NCBI GenBank assembly: GCA_003161435.1
Contig: PMOS01000004.1
Location: 1 to 64,000, forward strand
DNA length: 64,000 nucleotides
Origin: Vulcanimicrobiota bacterium
GTDB taxonomy: Bacteria; Vulcanimicrobiota; Vulcanimicrobiia; Vulcanimicrobiales; Vulcanimicrobiaceae
Direction of reading: 5' to 3'
Part shown: in pieces, positions 1-9,892 of the stretch
Layout of the letters: each line of letters opens with the position of its first letter
Position numbering within the stretch: position 1 is the stretch's first letter
Translations under genes and position numbers: made by a program
Notes under the pieces: model-generated
Databases searched by the model: none
The model's input: the letters and a program-made list of their open reading frames with translations, nothing else
Told to the model about the DNA's origin: nothing

Positions 1-1481
<1,481 letters not shown>

Positions 1482-1576
1482 CACCCCTCACCTACCCGCG
1501 CCGAAGAGGCCCGGTTTCGGCCTACCCGCGCCAGGCCGAACGGCGGATCGGCCGCAGGCCGAACGCGAGTGCGGCT

Positions 1577-1592
1577 CGGCCCGGAAGGGCCG
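1577..1592 (-). terminator. hairpin downstream of the SIMPL gene
   Basis: Perfect 6-bp inverted repeat CGGCCC/GGGCCG around a 4-base loop, just beyond the stop of the minus-strand SIMPL gene. No U-run follows, so termination is only suggested. Confidence 0.35.
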
Positions 1593-1606
1593 AACGCACA
1601 CCACCG

Positions 1607-2332
1607 CTATGGGGCGATCTCGTAGCTCACGCTCACCGAGGCGGTCACGGTGAGGTCGCTCGGCTGTACGTCGGTCGGGACGGGCGGCGGCGCCGCCGCG
1701 GCCCGGACCGCAAACGTGTCCATCGGGCGTATCGGCCCCGGCGAACCTCCCGTACCGATCGTCAGGACGCGGACGATGCGAACGTGGGCCGCCGCGGCGA
1801 TCGTCCGGGCTTGGGCGTCGGCGTCCGCGACCGCGGCTGCTAGCGCCGTACGGTACGCTGCACGGCTGTCGTGGAGGCCGAAGGCGATGTTGTTGACGTT
1901 GGTCACGCCGGCAGCGATCCCGGCATCGACGATCGTGCCGACCTGGTCGGTCTTGGCGCTGGTTACGGCGACGACCCGGCTGACGACGAAGCCGTACCGC
2001 TGCTGGAACTGTGGGTTGGGCTGTGGCGGGCGCGCGTTGTAGTTCACGCTGTACGAGGTGGTCTTGATCGCCGCCGGGTCGAGTCCGAGCGCGCGCAGGC
2101 CCGCCACCAGCGCATTGTAGGTGGTGTTCGCGGCCGAGGTCGCCTTCGCCGCGTTGTCGTCGTTGGTGACGATCGAGAACGAGACGACGACCTGATCGGG
2201 CATGCGGTCGACGCTGCCTTGGCCGCTGACGTCAATGTGCGCCACGGGACGCGCCGCGCTGACCTGGGCGCCGGCGGGTGAGACGACGCCGAACAGCGCG
2301 ACGGCCGCGAGCGCCGGGATGATGCTCTTCAT
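1607..2332 (-). CDS. secreted SIMPL domain protein (DUF541)
   Basis: A 241-residue protein with a clear signal peptide (about 1-21, ending AGA before QVS), followed by one SIMPL/DUF541 domain. Typical family features are the start HIDVSGQGSVDRMPDQVVVSFSI (residues about 31-53), the Tyr-Asn-Ala segment after TTSYSVNYN and the VNNIAFGLHD block. The family includes periplasmic BP26/Omp28-type proteins of unclear function. The ATG at 2332 is chosen because it starts the signal peptide; upstream in-frame sequence has no signal. It stands alone on the minus strand, diverging from the GlsB gene. Confidence 0.9.
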   Translation of the reverse strand: MKSIIPALAAVALFGVVSPAGAQVSAARPVAHIDVSGQGSVDRMPDQVVVSFSIVTNDDNAAKATSAANTTYNALVAGLRALGLDPAAIKTTSYSVNYNARPPQPNPQFQQRYGFVVSRVVAVTSAKTDQVGTIVDAGIAAGVTNVNNIAFGLHDSRAAYRTALAAAVADADAQARTIAAAAHVRIVRVLTIGTGGSPGPIRPMDTFAVRAAAAPPPVPTDVQPSDLTVTASVSVSYEIAP

Positions 2333-2464
2333 GGGATCTCGTTCAACGTACGCTAGAGCTCGGACTGCGCCGTTTCGGTGAAAACCTTCGCGGGAAGGTA
2401 TCGGGAGCAAACGGCGGCGGCGCCCGCCTACTCCACGGGGCAGAGGGAAAGGGACAAGCCAGAC

Positions 2465-2728
2465 ATGGGACTTTTGAGCTTCTTGATCGTGGGCCTCATC
2501 GCGGGGTTCCTGGCGAAATATGTCGTGCCTGGTGAAGGGCCGGGCGGCATCCTGGGTGACCTCATCGTCGGCATCGTCGGTGCCTTCATCGGCGGTTGGG
2601 TGTTCAACGCGTTCGGGCATACCGGGACGACCGGCCTGAACCTATGGAGCATCGTCGTCGCGTTCGTCGGTGCCGTGATCCTCCTGTTCATCCTCCGCGC
2701 GGTCACGGGCCGTCGGGCAACGTACTGA
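2465..2728 (+). CDS. GlsB/YeaQ/YmgE family membrane protein
   Basis: An 87-residue, very hydrophobic protein with three predicted membrane helices (about 3-20, 27-48 and 58-80) and the glycine-rich loop GEGPGGILGDLIVGIVGAF typical of GlsB/YeaQ stress-associated proteins. The ATG at 2465 begins the first helix, and a GGGAAAGGG purine stretch lies upstream. Longer in-frame starts would add a polar leader not seen in the family. A strong terminator hairpin follows, so it is probably monocistronic. Function in the family is not established beyond links to general stress. Confidence 0.88.
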   Translation: MGLLSFLIVGLIAGFLAKYVVPGEGPGGILGDLIVGIVGAFIGGWVFNAFGHTGTTGLNLWSIVVAFVGAVILLFILRAVTGRRATY

Positions 2729-2748
2729 CGCTCCGTACCAACGGAACC

Positions 2749-2778
2749 GAAACGCCCGCTCTTACCGGCGGGCGTTTC
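2749..2778 (+). terminator. intrinsic terminator after glsB-like gene
   Basis: Perfect 11-bp stem GAAACGCCCGC/GCGGGCGTTTC with an 8-base loop, followed shortly by a CTTTTG stretch. It separates the GlsB gene from the ferredoxin gene. Confidence 0.75.
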
Positions 2779-2830
2779 CGGCTTTTGTCGGTAGGAGCGG
2801 CCCGACCGCCCGCGCAACCCTCCCTTCGCC

Positions 2831-3073
2831 ATGGCGTACATCATCACCGAACCATGCATCGGCACGAAAGACAAGTCGTGCGTTGACGTGTGTCCGGTCG
2901 ACTGCATCCACGGGAACGACGACGACACGATGCTGTTCATCGATCCCGAGGTCTGCATCGACTGCGGCGCTTGCGTCTCGGCGTGTCCGGTGGAGGCGAT
3001 CTACGCGGACTCCGACATCCCCGAAAAGTGGAAGAACTATATCGAGATCAACGCGGAGTGGTACAAGAAATAG
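2831..3073 (+). CDS. 7Fe/8Fe ferredoxin
   Basis: An 80-residue electron carrier with two ferredoxin-type cysteine clusters: Cys9, 17, 21 and 25 (spacing C-x7-C-x3-C-x3-C) and Cys42, 45, 48 and 52 (CIDCGACVSACP). The wide C-x7-C spacing of the first cluster is the pattern of bacterial ferredoxins carrying one [3Fe-4S] and one [4Fe-4S] centre. The C-terminal region, ending EKWKNYIEINAEWY, is also family-typical. The start ATG is directly after the previous terminator spacer. It lies 12 bp upstream of the methyltransferase operon and could supply electrons to the oxidoreductase there, but this is inference. Confidence 0.95.
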   Translation: MAYIITEPCIGTKDKSCVDVCPVDCIHGNDDDTMLFIDPEVCIDCGACVSACPVEAIYADSDIPEKWKNYIEINAEWYKK

Positions 3074-3085
3074 GCTAGGCCTCGC

Positions 3086-3769
3086 GTGCGGCGCTCGATC
3101 GCTCGCGAGTTGATGGACGGGCCCGTCGACGACGTCGACGAGCTCGAGGCGAACCTGCGCGACATCGCCTTCGCGAACGCGCGGCTCGGCGGCACGGCCC
3201 CGGTGGTGCGCGCACTGCAGCGCATCGACGCCCGCCGGCTCGAAGTGCTCGACGTCGGCAGCGGCGCGGCCGACATCCCACTCGCGCTGGTGCGCGATGC
3301 GTCGCGCCGCGGCGTCGAGCTGAGCGTGACGTGTCTGGATCGCAGCGAGCAGATGCTCGCGCTTGCGCGGCGCGCAACCGGGGACGATCCGGCGCTGTCC
3401 TTCGTGCAAGCCGACGGTGGCGCACTCCCGTACGCCGACGGTGCGTTCGACGTCGTCATTTGCACGCTTGCGCTCCACCATTTCGACCCCGGCGTCGCGC
3501 AGCCGCTGCTGCGCGAGCTGCGCCGCGTCTCACGCGTGACGCCCGTGGTGTGCGATCTGCGGCGTTCCGAGCTCGCCTTCGTCGCGACCTGGCTCTGGTC
3601 GCGGACCTCCCGCAACCGTCTCACCCGCCACGACGCTCCGCTCTCGGTGCGCCGCGCGTACACTCCGGACGAGGCTGTCGCGCTGGCGCGTGATGCGGGT
3701 TGGCGCATGCCGCGGGTGCAGCGCGAACCGTTCTTTCGCATGACGCTCACCGACGGGGCGAGCCGATGA
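3086..3769 (+). CDS. class I SAM-dependent methyltransferase
   Basis: A 227-residue Rossmann methyltransferase. Motif I is VLDVGSGAADIPLAL (about 53-67), the acidic motif II is in SVTCLDRSEQML, and FDVVICTLALHHF is motif IV, the usual class I layout. GTG at 3086 is taken as start; ATG at 3113 is a shorter option. It is the first gene of a run in which each stop overlaps the next start by 4 bases (MT, FAD oxidoreductase, SRPBCC, ketosynthase). It probably methylates the small polyketide or fatty-acid-derived product of that operon, or its quinone-like precursor. The substrate cannot be read from sequence. Confidence 0.88.
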   Translation: MRRSIARELMDGPVDDVDELEANLRDIAFANARLGGTAPVVRALQRIDARRLEVLDVGSGAADIPLALVRDASRRGVELSVTCLDRSEQMLALARRATGDDPALSFVQADGGALPYADGAFDVVICTLALHHFDPGVAQPLLRELRRVSRVTPVVCDLRRSELAFVATWLWSRTSRNRLTRHDAPLSVRRAYTPDEAVALARDAGWRMPRVQREPFFRMTLTDGASR

Positions 3770-4944
3770 GTGACGACGTCGTCATCGTCGGCGGCGGCCC
3801 GGCCGGCAGCGCCACCGCGTTGTGCTTGGCGCGCGCCGGCGTCGCCGTGCGCGTGATCGAACGCTCGCCGTTTCCGCGGCGCAAGGTGTGCGGCGAGTAT
3901 CTCAGCGGCGGCGCGGTGGACACGCTGGACCGGCTCGGTGTGCTCGACCAGGTTCGCGCTCGCGCGGTGCCGCTGCGCGGTGTGCGGCTCATCCCGGCGG
4001 GCGCGCCGCCGGTGGCCCTGAGCTTCGCGCGGCTCGCCTTGTCTTGCGCCCGCGAGGTGCTCGACGCGCTGCTGCTCGACGCGGCGGTCGGCGCCGGCGC
4101 GGTCGTCGAGCGGGGCCGAGTCGACGAGCTGCTCCTCGAGGACGGCCGGTGCACCGGCGTGCGCGTCCGAACGACCGAGGGGACGCTCGAGACGCGGCGT
4201 GCCCGCGTGGTGGCCGGCGCCGACGGGATCGGTTCGGTGGTCGCGCGCAAGCTGGGCCTGACCAAACCGGCGCACGGGCGCGGCCGTTACGCGGTCGGTG
4301 GGCACTATACGGGCTTCGGGACACTCGACGCGCAGGTCGAGATGTACGTCGGCGGGGGCGCTTACTTCGCGCTCAACCCGCTTTCAGAACTCCATGCCAA
4401 CGTGATGGTGGTGGTACCGAAGCAACGGCTTGCGCAGTGGTCGCGCGACGTCGACGCGGGCGTCGGGGACGCTGCGAGCGCGCTGGCGAGCGGCGTTCGC
4501 TCGTTCGAGGGGGCGTCGCGACTGGGCGCGCGCGTTTCGGTCGGTCCGCTCGCGCACGACGTTCGGCGCGCGACCGCGGCGGGCGCGATCCTGATCGGCG
4601 ACGCGGCGGGCTTCGTCGATCCGTTCACCGGCCAGGGCGTCTTTCTCGCGTTGACCGGCGCCGAGCGCGCGGCCGACGCAATCCTCGTCGCGCTGGGCCG
4701 GCCGGAGCGCACCGCGGAGGCATTCGCCACATATGCGCGTTGGCGAGCGGACGACGTGGCATGGCGGCGGCGTCTGTGCGCGACGGTCACGTTGCTGATC
4801 GACGTACCCCCGCTGGCTCGCCGTGCGGCGTTGCGTTTGGCGCGCTTCCCGGACGCCGCGACGAAGCTGATGGAGGCACTCGGCGGCGCAATCCCGCCGC
4901 AGCGCGCGTTCCGGCCCGGCGTCTTGGGTCGTCTGCTCGTATGA
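3766..4944 (+). CDS. NAD(P)/FAD-dependent oxidoreductase (geranylgeranyl-reductase-like)
   Basis: A 392-residue flavoprotein. It has the N-terminal dinucleotide-binding VVIVGGGPAGSATA (residues 5-18), the RRKVCGEYLSGGAV block after the first helix, and the second FAD motif ILIGDAAGFVDPFTGQGVFLAL. These place it with group A monooxygenases and geranylgeranyl-reductase-like enzymes. The ATG overlaps the methyltransferase stop and its own stop overlaps the SRPBCC start. In this operon it would oxidise or reduce a polyketide or lipid intermediate; hydroxylation versus reduction is not decidable here. Confidence 0.9.
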   Translation: MSDDVVIVGGGPAGSATALCLARAGVAVRVIERSPFPRRKVCGEYLSGGAVDTLDRLGVLDQVRARAVPLRGVRLIPAGAPPVALSFARLALSCAREVLDALLLDAAVGAGAVVERGRVDELLLEDGRCTGVRVRTTEGTLETRRARVVAGADGIGSVVARKLGLTKPAHGRGRYAVGGHYTGFGTLDAQVEMYVGGGAYFALNPLSELHANVMVVVPKQRLAQWSRDVDAGVGDAASALASGVRSFEGASRLGARVSVGPLAHDVRRATAAGAILIGDAAGFVDPFTGQGVFLALTGAERAADAILVALGRPERTAEAFATYARWRADDVAWRRRLCATVTLLIDVPPLARRAALRLARFPDAATKLMEALGGAIPPQRAFRPGVLGRLLV

Positions 4945-5387
4945 CGGTCACGCGCAACTCGGTCGACGTTGCCGCCCCGGCCGGCACCGTGTACGCGCTC
5001 GGTTCGGCGACCGAACGCTGGCCCGAGATCCTGCCGCACTATCGTTACGTCCGCGTGCTGCAGGAGCACGAGCGAACGCGGATCGTCGCGATGGGTGCCT
5101 GGCAAGACGTCTTTCCGATCCGCTGGATCGCCGAGCAGACGAACGATCCGGTGACACCGCACATCCGCTTTCGCCATCTGCGCGGCTGGACGCGCGGGAT
5201 GGACGTCGAGTGGACCTTCGAACCGATCGCCGGTGGAACGCGGGTGACGATCGAGCACCGCTTGCAGTTCGCGTTTCCGCTGGCGGCGGAGTGGTTGGGC
5301 CGGAATCTGGTTTCCGCCTATTTCGTCCACGGCGTCGCCGCCAAGACACTCGCGCGCATGAAGGCGATCGCCGAGGCCCGCGCGTGA
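4941..5387 (+). CDS. SRPBCC family (polyketide cyclase/aromatase-like) protein
   Basis: A 148-residue START-like helix-grip protein, beginning with the typical strand NSVDVAAPAGTVYALGSATERWPEILPHY and ending in a long helix (AAKTLARMKAIAEA). SRPBCC members bind hydrophobic ligands, and several are polyketide aromatases or cyclases. Its place between an FAD oxidoreductase and a ketosynthase, with 4-base overlaps on both sides, supports a cyclase-like role, but no catalytic residue is diagnostic. The ATG at 4941 overlaps the upstream stop. Confidence 0.87.
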   Translation: MTVTRNSVDVAAPAGTVYALGSATERWPEILPHYRYVRVLQEHERTRIVAMGAWQDVFPIRWIAEQTNDPVTPHIRFRHLRGWTRGMDVEWTFEPIAGGTRVTIEHRLQFAFPLAAEWLGRNLVSAYFVHGVAAKTLARMKAIAEARA

Positions 5388-6625
5388 ACGGCGTCGCGGC
5401 GCGCCACCGCGTCGCGGTGACCGGGATCGGCGTGGTGACGCCGTTGGCGACCGGGATCGCGCCGTTCTGGGACGCGGTGCTGTCGGAACGCGTCGCGGTG
5501 GGTCCGATCACGCGCTTCGACGCGGGGAGCTACCGTTCGCGAATCGCCGCTCAGATCGATGATTTCGAGCCGCGCGACTTCGTCGCCGGCAAACGGCTGC
5601 ACTGGACCGACCGTTTCTCGCAGCTCTCGATCGCCGCCGCGCGCCTCGCAATGGAGGACGCGAACTATCATCCCAACGGCGCCTCGCGCGACGTCGGCGT
5701 GTATTTGGGTTCGGCGTTGGGCGGCCTCGCGTTCGCCGACAGCCAGCACGACGTCTTCCGCGAGCAAGGGATCGACGCGGTGAAGCCGCTGCTGGCGCTG
5801 TCGGTGTTCGGCGGCGCGGCGACGTGCAACGTCGCGATCGAGTTCGACTTGCGCGGGCCGACGGTCGCGAACGCCAACTCGTGCGCGTCGGGCGCGGTCG
5901 CGATCGGCGAGGCGTATCGCGCGATCGCGCGCGGCGACGTGCGCGCCGTCCTCGCCGGCGGCGTCGAGGCGCCGCTCTCACCGCTGGTCTACGGCGCGTT
6001 CACGGTCATCAAGGCGATGTCGACGCGCAACGACGACCCCGAACGCGCGAGCCGCCCGTTCGACCGCGAACGCGACGGCTTCGTGATGGCCGAGGGAGCG
6101 GGGGTGCTGCTGCTCGAGCGGCTCGAGGACGCGCTGGCGCGCGGCGCACGGATCTACGGCGAGATCGCCGGCTACGGCCTGACCAACGACGCCTACCACA
6201 TGTCGGCGCCGCGGCCCGATGCGACGATGAACGCCGCGGCGATGGAACGGGCCCTCGGCGAGGCGCACGTGACATCGGGCGAGATCGACGCGGTGAACGC
6301 GCACGGCAGCGGCACGCCGTTGGGCGACCGCGCTGAGGCGCTCGCGATGCAACACGTCTTCGGCGACCGCGCGGCGTCGATCCCCGTCTCGGCGACGAAG
6401 GGACAGCACGGGCACGCGCTGGGCGCAACCGGTGCGTGGGAGGCGGCGCTTTCCCTGTTGAGCATCGAGCGCGGCATCGTCCCGCGCAGCGTCAACAGCG
6501 ACGACGCCGATTGCGCGCTCGCCGTCACGCGCGAGCGGTTGGAACGACCGATACGGACGGTGCTGTCGAACTCGGCCGGCTTCGGCGGAATCAACGCCGC
6601 GCTGGTCTTTCGCGCCGTTGACTGA
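5384..6625 (+). CDS. beta-ketoacyl-ACP synthase II-like ketosynthase
   Basis: A 413-residue condensing enzyme. The Cys-His-His triad is visible: the nucleophile in ANSCASGAVAIGEA (about residue 167), NAHGSGTPLGD and KGQHGHALGATGAWEA. The N-terminal VAVTGIGVVTPL is typical of FabF/KAS II. It starts at a GTG whose bases overlap the SRPBCC stop. No acyl carrier protein or ketoreductase lies nearby, so it must borrow those from primary fatty-acid synthesis or act on one condensation step. As the last enzyme before an exporter it probably builds the acyl chain of a secreted or membrane compound. Confidence 0.92.
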   Translation: MNGVAARHRVAVTGIGVVTPLATGIAPFWDAVLSERVAVGPITRFDAGSYRSRIAAQIDDFEPRDFVAGKRLHWTDRFSQLSIAAARLAMEDANYHPNGASRDVGVYLGSALGGLAFADSQHDVFREQGIDAVKPLLALSVFGGAATCNVAIEFDLRGPTVANANSCASGAVAIGEAYRAIARGDVRAVLAGGVEAPLSPLVYGAFTVIKAMSTRNDDPERASRPFDRERDGFVMAEGAGVLLLERLEDALARGARIYGEIAGYGLTNDAYHMSAPRPDATMNAAAMERALGEAHVTSGEIDAVNAHGSGTPLGDRAEALAMQHVFGDRAASIPVSATKGQHGHALGATGAWEAALSLLSIERGIVPRSVNSDDADCALAVTRERLERPIRTVLSNSAGFGGINAALVFRAVD

Positions 6626-7319
6626 AACCGCGTCCGTTTCGACGTCGCTCGCGATGCAGCCGGTCGTGCTCCGCGAGGTCGACAAAGTCTACGGCGAGGG
6701 TGATGACGCCGTGCGCGCGCTGACCGGCGTGTCGCTCGAGGTCGCGCGCGGCGAGATGGTTGCGCTGGTCGGGCCCAGCGGCTGCGGCAAGTCCACCCTG
6801 CTCAACCTGGTGGGCTGCGTCGATTTGCCGAGTAGCGGGACGGTATTCGTCGACGGTTGCGCGACCGCCGGCCTGCGCGACGACGCGCTGACGCGGTTGC
6901 GCCGCGAACGGGTCGGCACCGTCTTCCAGTTCTTCAACCTCTTGCCGGCGTTGCGCGTCGCGGACAACGTCGCGCTTCCGCTCGTGTTGCAGCGCGTCGA
7001 TCGCGCGGAGGTCGATGCGCGGGTCGCCGGCGTGTTGGCGGCGGTCGGCATCGCGGAGAAGGCGCGCGCCTACCCGGCCCAGCTCTCCGGCGGCCAGTTG
7101 CAGCGCGTCGCGATCGCGCGCGCGATCGTGCACCGGCCGGCGATCGTGCTGGCCGATGAACCGACCGGAAACCTCGACTCGCAGAGCGGTGCCGTTGTGT
7201 TGGGGCTGTTGCGCAAGCTCGCCGACGACGGGCAGGCGATCCTCATGGCGACCCACAGCGCCGACGCAGCCGCGCGCTGCGACCGCGTCGTGAAGATGCG
7301 CGACGGCCGCGTCGTGTGA
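6618..7319 (+). CDS. ABC transporter ATP-binding protein (LolD/AttE-like)
   Basis: An ATPase of up to 233 residues with Walker A GPSGCGKS, Q-loop VFQFFNLLP, signature LSGGQLQRVAIARA, Walker B IVLADEPTGNLD and a switch His in ATHS. The Q-loop and GNLD features match the LolD/MacB class that pairs with FtsX-type permeases. The TTG at 6618 overlaps the ketosynthase stop; ATG at 6654 is an alternative, and neither has a clear ribosome site. Its stop overlaps the GTG of the permease. It powers the two-domain permease downstream. Confidence 0.93.
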   Translation: MTETASVSTSLAMQPVVLREVDKVYGEGDDAVRALTGVSLEVARGEMVALVGPSGCGKSTLLNLVGCVDLPSSGTVFVDGCATAGLRDDALTRLRRERVGTVFQFFNLLPALRVADNVALPLVLQRVDRAEVDARVAGVLAAVGIAEKARAYPAQLSGGQLQRVAIARAIVHRPAIVLADEPTGNLDSQSGAVVLGLLRKLADDGQAILMATHSADAAARCDRVVKMRDGRVV

Positions 7320-9892
7320 GGCTGCCGCCGCTCTTCTCGGCCTTGGTCCTCGGGCCGTTGCGGTCGGGCGCGCTGCGCTCGCTGGTGACGCTGCTCGCCG
7401 TCGCGCTGGGCGTCGCGATCGGGCTCGCCATCGACCTGGCCAACGCGACCGCGGTCGCGTCCTTCGCGTCGAGCGTCAACATCGTCTCGAGCAAAGTGAA
7501 CCTCCAAGTGCTCGGCGTCGGCGGCGGATTCGACGAGCGCACCATCCTGCGCGTGCAGCGCCTTCCAGGAATCAGTTATGCGAGCCCCACCATCGAAGAC
7601 GAGGTTACCGTCGGTGCGAAGGCGGGCCGGCCGTTCTCCGGCGAGATCCTGCGCGTGCTGGGCGTCGACATGCTGCGCCCGCTCCCCGGCGCCGCCGCAG
7701 CGGCGGCGGTGTCGCCGGGTGCGACCGCGCCGGACAGCGGGGATACGTGGACGTTGGTGAACGGACACGGCGCGTTCGTCAGCGCCACCACGGCGCAGCG
7801 GCTCGGCTGGCGTCGCGGCGAGGTCGTGCACGCGGTCTCCGGCGACCGCGACGTGGCGCTGCGCGTCGCCGGCATCATTCCCGCGGGTACCGTCGGGGTC
7901 GACTCGAGCGTCGTGTTCGTCGACATCGCGACCGCGCAGGAGATCTTCGGCAAGATCGGCTCGCTGGACCGGATCGACCTCGTGGTCGATCCGGTCCAGC
8001 TGGCTGCGGTCGAACGCGCAGTGGCGGCGGTAATCCCGCCGGGCGCGCGCGCGATCCGGCCCAAGACGCGCACCGACGAGATCGCGCGGATGCTGCAGAG
8101 CTTTCGCCTCAACCTCGCGGCGCTCGCCTACGTCGCGTTACTGGTCGGGATGTACCTCATCTACAACACCGTCGCGATCTCCGTCGTCCAGCGGCGGCCA
8201 GAGATCGGCACCGTGCGCGCGCTCGGTGCCACGCGCGGTGCGGTGTTCCGCACGTTCGTCGCTGAGGGCGCGCTGATCGGCGTGCTCGGTTCGGCCGGTG
8301 GGCTCGTGCTGGGAGCGGTGCTGGCCACGCTGTCGGTTGCCGCCGTCTCGAGCACCGTCGACATCCTGTACGTTGCGTCGCACGCCGATCGCGTCGCCTA
8401 CGATCCGGTGCTGTTCGCCAAGGCGTTCGTGCTCGGCGTGCTGGCGTCGATCGTCGCAGCCGCGTTTCCGGCGCTCGACGCCGCGTCGACCCTGCCGGCG
8501 ATCACGCTGCGCGCCCGCGGCTTCGAGCGCCGCCGTCCACGGTTTGCCGTGCGGACGGCGGTCGCCGGCGGCGCGCTGCTGGCGCTCGCCGTACCGTGCA
8601 CGCGCATCCCCGCGATCGACGGGATACCGGTATTCGGCTACGTCGCAGGGTTGCTGATCATCTTCGGCGGTTCGTTGTGCGCGCCGCTCGCCGTCGGCGC
8701 GCTGGCGCGGCTGGGAACGACGCTGGCGGCGCGCCGGCCGGCGCTCGGCCTCGCGGCAGCGAATTTCGCCGGCGCGCCGCTGCGCACGTCGGTCGCGGTC
8801 GCCGCGGTGATGATCGCGATCGGCATGACGGTCGCGGTCGCCGTCTTGGTCGCGTCGTTCCGGATCACCATCATCGCTTGGGCCGACGAGACGCTGCGCG
8901 CGGACCTGTTCGTACGACCGGTCGGGCTGGCCGATGCGTCGGACGATGCGCGCTTCTCGCGAGGCGTCGCCGAGCGGGTCGCCGCGGTGCCGGGCGTCGC
9001 GCAGGTAGCAACGCTGCGCGAGATCGCAATGCCCTACCATGGCCGGCTCACGAACCTGGGCGCGACCGACCTCTCGTCGATCGCCGAACACCGGCCGTTG
9101 CGGCTGCTCGGCGGCGCGGATGCGACCGCGCTTGCGCGCTCGCTGCCCGGCACGACGGGGGTGCTGATCTCTGAGCCGTTCGCGACCAAATTCGACGCGG
9201 GCCCCGGCGATCGCATCGTGCTGCCGACGCCGTCGGGACCGACGACGTTCACGGTTGCCGCAGTCTACAACGACTACTCTTCAGATGCCGGCGTCGTGCT
9301 GCTCGACAGCCGTACGTATCGCCGGCTGTTTCACGACGACTCGGTCAACTCGGTCGCCGTGTACGCACGGCCCGGGACCGACTTGGATCGCTTGCGCAGC
9401 GCGATCCTGCGCGCGCTGGCACCGCTGCGGGTCGACGTGGCGACGAACCGCGAGCTGCGCGATCTCGTCGTACACGTCTTCGACCGGACGTTCGCGATCA
9501 CGTACGCGCTCGACGTCATCGCGATCGTGATCGCCGTCATGGGCGTCGTTTCGACGCTGTTCGCGCTCGTGCTCGAACGGCGCATGGAGTTCGGGCTGCT
9601 CCGCTACCTCGGGGTCACCATCGGCGGCGTGCGCAGCATCGTGCTGACCGAAGCGGCGGGAATCGGGCTGCTCGGCGGCCTGCTGGGCGTCGGCGTCGGC
9701 ATGCTGCTCGCGCTGGACCTGATCTTCGTGATCAACCGGCAAGCCTTCGGGTGGCTCATCGAGCTCCACGTGCCCTGGCCGTTCTTGTTCGAGACGATCG
9801 TCGTGGTGATCGTAGCGGCCGTCGTCGCTGGGATCTATCCTGCCGCCGTCGCGGCACGCATTCGAACTGCCGATGCGGTGCGCAGCGAATGA
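7316..9892 (+). CDS. FtsX/MacB-type ABC permease, two permease halves fused
   Basis: An 858-residue membrane protein. It has an N-terminal helix (about 18-40), a large extracytoplasmic domain, and helix groups around residues 260-390, 415-510 and 720-855. Both FtsX-like cores are visible (LRALGATRGAVFRTFVAEGALIGVLGS-like and LRYLGVTIGGVRSIVLTEAAGIGLLGG-like). This is the layout of AttF plus AttG, or DevC/LolCE duplications, in one chain. The GTG overlaps the ATPase stop, and the lipocalin gene overlaps its own stop. Such permeases extrude lipids or lipoproteins. Confidence 0.9.
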   Translation: MRLPPLFSALVLGPLRSGALRSLVTLLAVALGVAIGLAIDLANATAVASFASSVNIVSSKVNLQVLGVGGGFDERTILRVQRLPGISYASPTIEDEVTVGAKAGRPFSGEILRVLGVDMLRPLPGAAAAAAVSPGATAPDSGDTWTLVNGHGAFVSATTAQRLGWRRGEVVHAVSGDRDVALRVAGIIPAGTVGVDSSVVFVDIATAQEIFGKIGSLDRIDLVVDPVQLAAVERAVAAVIPPGARAIRPKTRTDEIARMLQSFRLNLAALAYVALLVGMYLIYNTVAISVVQRRPEIGTVRALGATRGAVFRTFVAEGALIGVLGSAGGLVLGAVLATLSVAAVSSTVDILYVASHADRVAYDPVLFAKAFVLGVLASIVAAAFPALDAASTLPAITLRARGFERRRPRFAVRTAVAGGALLALAVPCTRIPAIDGIPVFGYVAGLLIIFGGSLCAPLAVGALARLGTTLAARRPALGLAAANFAGAPLRTSVAVAAVMIAIGMTVAVAVLVASFRITIIAWADETLRADLFVRPVGLADASDDARFSRGVAERVAAVPGVAQVATLREIAMPYHGRLTNLGATDLSSIAEHRPLRLLGGADATALARSLPGTTGVLISEPFATKFDAGPGDRIVLPTPSGPTTFTVAAVYNDYSSDAGVVLLDSRTYRRLFHDDSVNSVAVYARPGTDLDRLRSAILRALAPLRVDVATNRELRDLVVHVFDRTFAITYALDVIAIVIAVMGVVSTLFALVLERRMEFGLLRYLGVTIGGVRSIVLTEAAGIGLLGGLLGVGVGMLLALDLIFVINRQAFGWLIELHVPWPFLFETIVVVIVAAVVAGIYPAAVAARIRTADAVRSE